From NCBI GenBank assembly GCA_947166905.1, contig CAMVFZ010000003.1, positions 1 through 64,000 on the forward strand: a DNA stretch of 64,000 nt. The letters are read 5' to 3'. Below are positions 59,471 to 64,000 of this stretch, piece by piece (the stretch's first letter is position 1; each line of letters starts with the position of its first letter). This DNA is from an uncultured Prevotellaceae bacterium (GTDB lineage: Bacteria > Bacteroidota > Bacteroidia > Bacteroidales > UBA932). Below the pieces are notes generated by a model. The model had not been told where the DNA came from. It made no database searches and saw nothing but the letters and a program-made list of their open reading frames with translations. Both the position numbers and the translations under genes were made by a program.

Positions 59471-60985
59471 ATGAAACTGATAACCAGAATATTAGCAGGT
59501 GCGCTTGCATTGGCGTTTTTCGCTTCATGCAGCAAGGGCGGAGGATCGGATCCCGCTCCGTCTTCACAAGTATCGTTGACGCTTAAGCACTCAACCGTAG
59601 AGGCTACTGGCGGCAGCCAGTTCGTGGATGTAAAATGCAGTGGCAAATGGACGGCCTCTGCCAGTGCGGCATGGGTTACTCTTGATAACGCATCCGGCAA
59701 TGGCGACGGCAGCTTCATCCTTTCCTGCCCGGAGAATACCGGCAAGGAATCCCGTTCTGCAAGCATCGTAGTATCCTCTTCCGGCCATTCTGCAATGGCG
59801 ACCCTTACCCAGAAGGGCGTCTCTGTGACTCCCAAGGCAACGGTTACAACCGGAGACCCCAGCGCCATTACCAAGGTTAGCGCAACCCTGGCCGGCTCTT
59901 TTACTGGAGCTTCCAGCTCTCCCCGCGAGGTTGGCTTCGAGTTCGGAGAAACCTCCAGCCTGGGCCGCACAATGCAGGTTTCAAACACTCCAACAGGTAC
60001 ATCGGGCAGCTTTACATATAATGTTACGGATTTGGGAGAGGGTAAAACCTACTACTATAAGGCTTACGTAATTATCCAGGAAGGGGACAATATCTCCACC
60101 TTCTACGGAGCCCTGCGTAGCTTTGCCACAGAGGGCAGCGCAATAACCCCCAGCGGCAGCCAGAGAGGCTGGTTCGAGCTTCCGGTAATGAACATCGCCA
60201 CCAGCGGCAACTATATGTACAATGCCAACGATCAGGATCAGTATTACGCCTATCATATGACAGACATCAAGGTGGGTGGAAAGAATGCAAGAAACTATAC
60301 CGTTTGCTTCAGCGCCCAGCACCACTGCCCCGTATGGGTGGCTGCGCCCCGTCACAGCATGTATGTGGGCTCTACCGGCCGCCAGGATTCTTACAAGGCG
60401 GACCCGGACATCCCGTCAGAACTGCAGTATAACAGCACCAAGACCGGAGGCGGCTGCAACAAGGGTCACATGCTTGGCAGCGCAGAGCGTACCGCTTCTG
60501 TTACAACCAACAATCAGGTGTTCTACTACAGCAACATCGCCCCGCAGCTGTCCAGTGGCTTCAATACCGGCGGTGGCGGCTGGAACCTTCTGGAAGACTA
60601 TGTAGATACGCAGGTTTGCTCCGATACCCTTTACGTTGTAATCGGCTGTTACTTTGATAATTATACCGATGGTTACGGGAAGTCCGCCACCGCAAAGAAG
60701 ATTTCCTTCGGCGGCCGCAGCGACGTCTCCTGCCCTACGATGTTCTACTACATCCTGATGCGTACCAAGGGCGGCAGCACCGGTAAATCGCTTAAGAACT
60801 GCTCTGCCTCCGAAATCAAGTGCGCAGCCTTTGTAAGGGCCCACACCAACGACCTCAAGGGTCAGAAGCCTTCTTCAAAGGAGCTCATGAGCGTGGCAGA
60901 TCTGGAGAAGATTACGGGCTTCACCTACTTCCCCAACGTGCCGAATGCACCAAAGAGTACTGTATCGGCATCCGACTGGTTCTAA
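59471..60985 (+). CDS. BACON-domain lipoprotein with DNA/RNA non-specific endonuclease domain (504 aa)
   Basis: Lipobox FFASC with Cys18, then a BACON domain (about 33-117, WVTLDNASGNGDGSF), a fibronectin-like region (118-222), and a beta-beta-alpha-metal endonuclease domain (about 235-500). The catalytic signature reads CNKGHMLGSAER with His333, in place of the usual DRGH, and the metal-binding Asn355 is in YSNIAPQ. Surface or secreted nuclease is the likely role. The start at 59471 gives the signal peptide; a longer reading overlaps serB. It is followed by a strong terminator. Confidence 0.88.
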   Translation: MKLITRILAGALALAFFASCSKGGGSDPAPSSQVSLTLKHSTVEATGGSQFVDVKCSGKWTASASAAWVTLDNASGNGDGSFILSCPENTGKESRSASIVVSSSGHSAMATLTQKGVSVTPKATVTTGDPSAITKVSATLAGSFTGASSSPREVGFEFGETSSLGRTMQVSNTPTGTSGSFTYNVTDLGEGKTYYYKAYVIIQEGDNISTFYGALRSFATEGSAITPSGSQRGWFELPVMNIATSGNYMYNANDQDQYYAYHMTDIKVGGKNARNYTVCFSAQHHCPVWVAAPRHSMYVGSTGRQDSYKADPDIPSELQYNSTKTGGGCNKGHMLGSAERTASVTTNNQVFYYSNIAPQLSSGFNTGGGGWNLLEDYVDTQVCSDTLYVVIGCYFDNYTDGYGKSATAKKISFGGRSDVSCPTMFYYILMRTKGGSTGKSLKNCSASEIKCAAFVRAHTNDLKGQKPSSKELMSVADLEKITGFTYFPNVPNAPKSTVSASDWF

Positions 60986-60990
60986 AAGAA

Positions 60991-61019
60991 AAAAGGCAAC
61001 TCAAACCGAGTTGCCTTTT
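60991..61019. terminator. bidirectional terminator between the nuclease gene and glnN
   Basis: AAAAGGCAACTC and GAGTTGCCTTTT form a perfect 12-bp stem with a 5-nt loop. The A- and T-rich arm ends let it serve both convergent genes. Confidence 0.9.
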
Positions 61020-61022
61020 CTA

Positions 61023-63194
61023 TTAGAAGAACAGAAGCTCTCTGTATTTGGGGAGGGGCCACAGGGCGTCGTCAACCAGCATTTCAAGGTGATCGGCGCT
61101 GTCGCGAACCTTGGCCATCTGCTCCATAACCTCTGTAGAGTAGGCGTGGGCGCGCTCGGTCATATCGGCCATGTGATTAGCCTTCTTACGTGCCTCTACA
61201 AGGTTGTGGGTGTCCTCTGAAAGGGCGTTGATGTAGCCGGCTATCTCACGGTAGGTTTCAATGTCGGCCTTGCAAAGGGTCTTGTACTCGTCGCCAAAGA
61301 TATCCTTGCCACCCTGGATGCTCTTGATAAGGGCGTCCTGATAGTTTACTGCGGCGGGGATTACGTGGTTAAGGCACATGTCGCCAATCACGCGGGCCTC
61401 TATCTGAAGTTTCTTAACGTAGGTCTCTTCGCGAACCTCTACGCGGGCGTCGATTTCTGTCTTTGTAAGAACGCCTGTCTCTGTGAACATCTTGACTGCA
61501 TCCGGGGCGCGGAAGGCCTGGAAAGCCTCAGGGACGTTGGTGACAGGGGTAAGACCGCGTTTGCGGGCCTCTGAAAGCCATTCTTCGCTGTAACCGTTAC
61601 CGTCGAACATAACCGGGCTGGCCTCTTTGAGGAATTCGCGGATAACTGTAAGCAGGGCGTTGTCAAGCTCTTCACCTTTAGCTGTGAGTGCGTCTACGCG
61701 TGCGCGGAACTCCTTGAGGCTCTCTGCTACTGCGGAATTGAGCACGCAGGTTGCGCCAGCCGCATTGGCAGAAGAACCAACTGCACGGAACTCAAAGCGG
61801 TTGCCGGTGAAGGCGAAGGGTGAAGTACGGTTACGGTCTGTATTGTCGGGGATAATTTCCGGGATTGAACTTACTACGCCGATGTTGCTCTTGGCCTCTT
61901 CTTCGGTAGCTTCTCCCTTGCCAAGGATGGCGTCAAAGACGCGGCTCAGGGTAGAACCAGAGAATACTGACATCACTGCAGGCGGAGCCTCGTGGCCGCC
62001 AAGGCGGTAAGAGTTGTTAAGGGAGCATACGGATGCCATCAGCAGATGGTTGTGAAGGCATACTGCGCGAACTACTGAAGCGTAGAATGAAAGGAACTGC
62101 AGGTTCTTGAGAGGGGTCTTTCCGGGAGAAAGCAGGTTCACGCCCTTGTCGGTTTGCATGGACCAGTTGCAGTGCTTGCCACTGCCGTTGATGCCCTGGA
62201 AAGGCTTCTCGTGGAAGAGAACCTTGAGTTTATGCTTTTCTGCCACCTTGCCCATAACAATCATAAGAAGCATGTTCTGGTCTATTGCGGTGGTAATCTC
62301 AGAGAATACCGGTGCGCACTCGAACTGGTTGGGCGCTACCTCGTTATGACGTGTCTGAAGCGGAATTCCAAGTTTGTAGGCCTCTGTCTCAAAGTCCTTC
62401 ATAAAGGTGGCTACGCGAGAAGGGATGGCACCGAAGTAGTGGTCTGAAAGCTGCTGGTCCTTGGCCGATGTATGGCCGATAACGGTACGGTTGCAAAGCT
62501 GCAGGTCCGGGCGGGCGTTGTAAAGGGCCTCGTCTACAAGGAAGTACTCCTGCTCAAGGCCGACGTTAATGGAAACGCTCTTTACGCCTGAGTCAAAGAG
62601 CTTGGCTACGGATGTAGCCGCGGTGTTCAGGGCCTGGATTGAACGCAGGTTGGGCACCTTCATATCCAGTGCCTCTCCGGTATAGGAAACAAATACTGAA
62701 GGAATACAGAGTGTTCCGTCAAGGATGAAAGCGGGGGAGTTGGGATCCCATGCAGAATAGCCCCTGGCCTCGAAGGTGTTGCGAAGACCGCCGTTGGGGA
62801 AGCTTGAAGCGTCAGGTTCCTGCTGAACCAGTGCGCTGCCTTTGAAGCGCTCCATCGGGTCTCCGTCTTTAAGGGAAAGGAAGGCCTCATGCTTTTCGGC
62901 TGTAGAGCCGGTCATGGGCTGGAAAAGGTGGGTGTAATGGGTAGCTCCACGCTCAATAGCCCAGGACTTCATTCCGGATGCAATCTCGTCCGCAACCTTG
63001 CGGTCAATCTTGTTTCCGGTTTTACGAGCCTCCAACACCGCACGGTAGGCGACATCGGACATATATTTGCGCATAGCTTCCAGAGAGAATACGTTTTGGC
63101 CAAAATAAGAGGAGATTGGCCCGTCAACAGAATAATGACGCTGTACATTACGTGAGGACGCCACAGCAAGCGCCCGTTCTCTGATAGTTGCCAT
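61023..63194 (-). CDS. glnN: type III glutamine synthetase (723 aa)
   Basis: Assimilates ammonia into glutamine. The length (about 725 aa against 450-470 for type I) and motifs AVASSRNVQRHYS and RTSPFAFTGNRFEFRAVGS, with HNEVAPNQFECAPVFSE, identify GSIII, the form long known from Bacteroides. The start at 63194 follows a leader of about 50 nt. An in-frame ATG at 63230 lies within the leader hairpin. It is transcribed towards the terminator shared with the nuclease gene. Confidence 0.95.
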   Translation of the reverse strand: MATIRERALAVASSRNVQRHYSVDGPISSYFGQNVFSLEAMRKYMSDVAYRAVLEARKTGNKIDRKVADEIASGMKSWAIERGATHYTHLFQPMTGSTAEKHEAFLSLKDGDPMERFKGSALVQQEPDASSFPNGGLRNTFEARGYSAWDPNSPAFILDGTLCIPSVFVSYTGEALDMKVPNLRSIQALNTAATSVAKLFDSGVKSVSINVGLEQEYFLVDEALYNARPDLQLCNRTVIGHTSAKDQQLSDHYFGAIPSRVATFMKDFETEAYKLGIPLQTRHNEVAPNQFECAPVFSEITTAIDQNMLLMIVMGKVAEKHKLKVLFHEKPFQGINGSGKHCNWSMQTDKGVNLLSPGKTPLKNLQFLSFYASVVRAVCLHNHLLMASVCSLNNSYRLGGHEAPPAVMSVFSGSTLSRVFDAILGKGEATEEEAKSNIGVVSSIPEIIPDNTDRNRTSPFAFTGNRFEFRAVGSSANAAGATCVLNSAVAESLKEFRARVDALTAKGEELDNALLTVIREFLKEASPVMFDGNGYSEEWLSEARKRGLTPVTNVPEAFQAFRAPDAVKMFTETGVLTKTEIDARVEVREETYVKKLQIEARVIGDMCLNHVIPAAVNYQDALIKSIQGGKDIFGDEYKTLCKADIETYREIAGYINALSEDTHNLVEARKKANHMADMTERAHAYSTEVMEQMAKVRDSADHLEMLVDDALWPLPKYRELLFF

Positions 63195-63206
63195 ATGTAT
63201 AGATAT

Positions 63207-63248
63207 AAAAAAAACCGTAAACAACGGCACTGCGACCGATGCTTACGG
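63207..63248 (-). terminator. hairpin with T8 in the glnN leader
   Basis: CCGTAA (63248-63243) and TTACGG (63220-63215) on the minus strand enclose a 22-nt loop containing CGG/CCG, followed by T8 (63214-63207). It begins close to the predicted start site, so it may cap the RNA or attenuate transcription. The stem is only 6 bp. Confidence 0.4.
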
Positions 63249-63252
63249 GCCA

Positions 63253-63284
63253 CAAATATATGAACATTTTTAATAACCAACAAA
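63253..63284 (-). promoter_or_regulatory. glnN promoter
   Basis: On the minus strand TTTG (63284-63281), 20 nt, TATATTTG (63260-63253): a full match. It faces away from the purC box at 63320-63327. Confidence 0.65.
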
Positions 63285-63319
63285 TAAAATTTTTCATCTG
63301 AAAAAAGGAATATTTATAG

Positions 63320-63327
63320 TATCTTTG
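63320..63327 (+). promoter_or_regulatory. -7 box for purC
   Basis: TATCTTTG followed by CGCG, 23 nt before the purC ATG. The sequence at the usual TTG distance is A/T-rich without a match. Confidence 0.5.
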
Positions 63328-63350
63328 CGCGTCAAAAAATTACATTCTCA

Positions 63351-64000
63351 ATGAAAGCAGTCGTCAACACAAATTTTCAGTTCCCCGGCCAGACAGCCAA
63401 GTATGTAGGTAAGGTCAGGGACGTGTACAGCATTGGTGAAGATTACCTTGCAATGGTAGTTACAGACCGTATCTCTGCATTTGATGTGGTATTGCCGGAG
63501 GGCATCCCTTACAAGGGCCAGGTCCTGAACCAGATTGCCTCAAAATTCCTGGATCTTACCACTGACATTCTGCCCAACTGGAAGGTTGCTACAGTAGACC
63601 CTATGGTTACCATCGGTTACCGCTGCGAGCCCTTCAAAGTAGAAATGGTTGTTCGCGGTTATCTTGCCGGTCATGCATGGCGTGAGTATAAGGCAGGCAA
63701 CCGTACCCTTTGCGGAGTTACCCTCCCCGAGGGACTGCGAGAGAATGAAAAACTTCCCACCCCCATCATCACTCCTACCACCAAGGCCGCTGAAGGCCAC
63801 GACGAGGACATCAGCAAAGAAGAAATCATCGCACGCGGCATAGTATCAAGAGAAGACTACGAGCAGCTTGAGCGCTACACCCTGGCACTTTTCCAGCGTG
63901 GTACTGAGATCGCTGCAAAGCGCGGCCTCATTCTGGTAGACACCAAGTACGAGTTTGGTAAGCGTAATGGCCAGATTGTTCTGATGGACGAAATCCATAC
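63351..64000 (+). CDS. purC: SAICAR synthetase, 5' part (truncated by the window edge)
   Basis: Phosphoribosylaminoimidazole-succinocarboxamide synthase of purine synthesis, joining CAIR and aspartate. It starts [15 protein letters not shown] and carries the typical [10 protein letters not shown] (about 20-29), [30 protein letters not shown] and [18 protein letters not shown] motifs. The frame is open to the right edge (216 codons visible of roughly 310 expected), reading LVDTKYEFG and ending in LMDEIHT. Confidence 0.95.
   Translation, partial: MKAVVNTNFQFPGQTAKYVGKVRDVYSIGEDYLAMVVTDRISAFDVVLPEGIPYKGQVLNQIASKFLDLTTDILPNWKVATVDPMVTIGYRCEPFKVEMVVRGYLAGHAWREYKAGNRTLCGVTLPEGLRENEKLPTPIITPTTKAAEGHDEDISKEEIIARGIVSREDYEQLERYTLALFQRGTEIAAKRGLILVDTKYEFGKRNGQIVLMDEIH

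Overview
The window is a piece of chromosome from a member of the Bacteroidales, probably an uncultured gut or rumen lineage; I cannot name the family. The evidence is a SusC/SusD pair, BACON-domain lipoproteins, DUF4252 proteins with an ECF sigma factor, type III glutamine synthetase, and promoters of the Bacteroidetes form (TTTG, 19-20 nt, TAnnTTTG) in place of classical -35/-10 boxes. Most start codons lack a strong Shine-Dalgarno sequence.

Region 1 (1-8.5 kb) is visibly more AT-rich than the rest. It opens with what looks like the end of an IS3-family element, then a non-coding stretch with inverted repeats, then a 56-codon gene on the minus strand with its own promoter, structured leader and terminator. 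Next comes a complete type II-C CRISPR-Cas locus: a minus-strand tracrRNA, cas9 (1211 aa, short for this phylum), cas1, cas2 and an array of 29 identical 36-nt repeats that decays at its far end and stops at a terminator. The tracrRNA and cas9 promoters face each other, so the cas9 leader is antisense to the tracrRNA. Near-identical palindromes sit at both edges of this AT-rich segment.

Region 2 (8.5-35.5 kb) is housekeeping and energy metabolism. Two M23 peptidases and a MerR-like regulator are followed by a probable long operon: zinc-ribbon coiled-coil protein, dnaB, rseC and rnfBCDGEA, the ion-pumping ferredoxin:NAD oxidoreductase, closed by a strong terminator. Then come xseA, xseB and a glycogen cluster: eukaryote-type branching enzyme, debranching enzyme, a GT4 transferase, a GH57 enzyme, and a 1409-aa fusion of glycogen synthase to alpha-glucan phosphorylase. 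No glgC-like gene is present. The cluster runs into ribF, then greA (with a terminator-like hairpin in its leader), a HIT protein, a thioredoxin-fold lipoprotein lacking its CxxC, tsaB and cvpA.

Region 3 (35.6-40 kb) holds ileS, a DksA/TraR-family protein and lspA. Region 4 (40-61 kb) is envelope and glycan biology: susD/susC, a CotH-kinase lipoprotein with a DUF2490 barrel, a GH125 alpha-mannosidase, a large BACON lipoprotein, an ECF sigma/anti-sigma-like/DUF4252 operon, a fusion of a class-I glutamine amidotransferase-like domain with a metallophosphoesterase, and a GH78 rhamnosidase - serB - BACON/endonuclease unit. Region 5 (61-64 kb) has glnN and the start of purC, which runs off the right edge.

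I saw no tRNA or rRNA genes.
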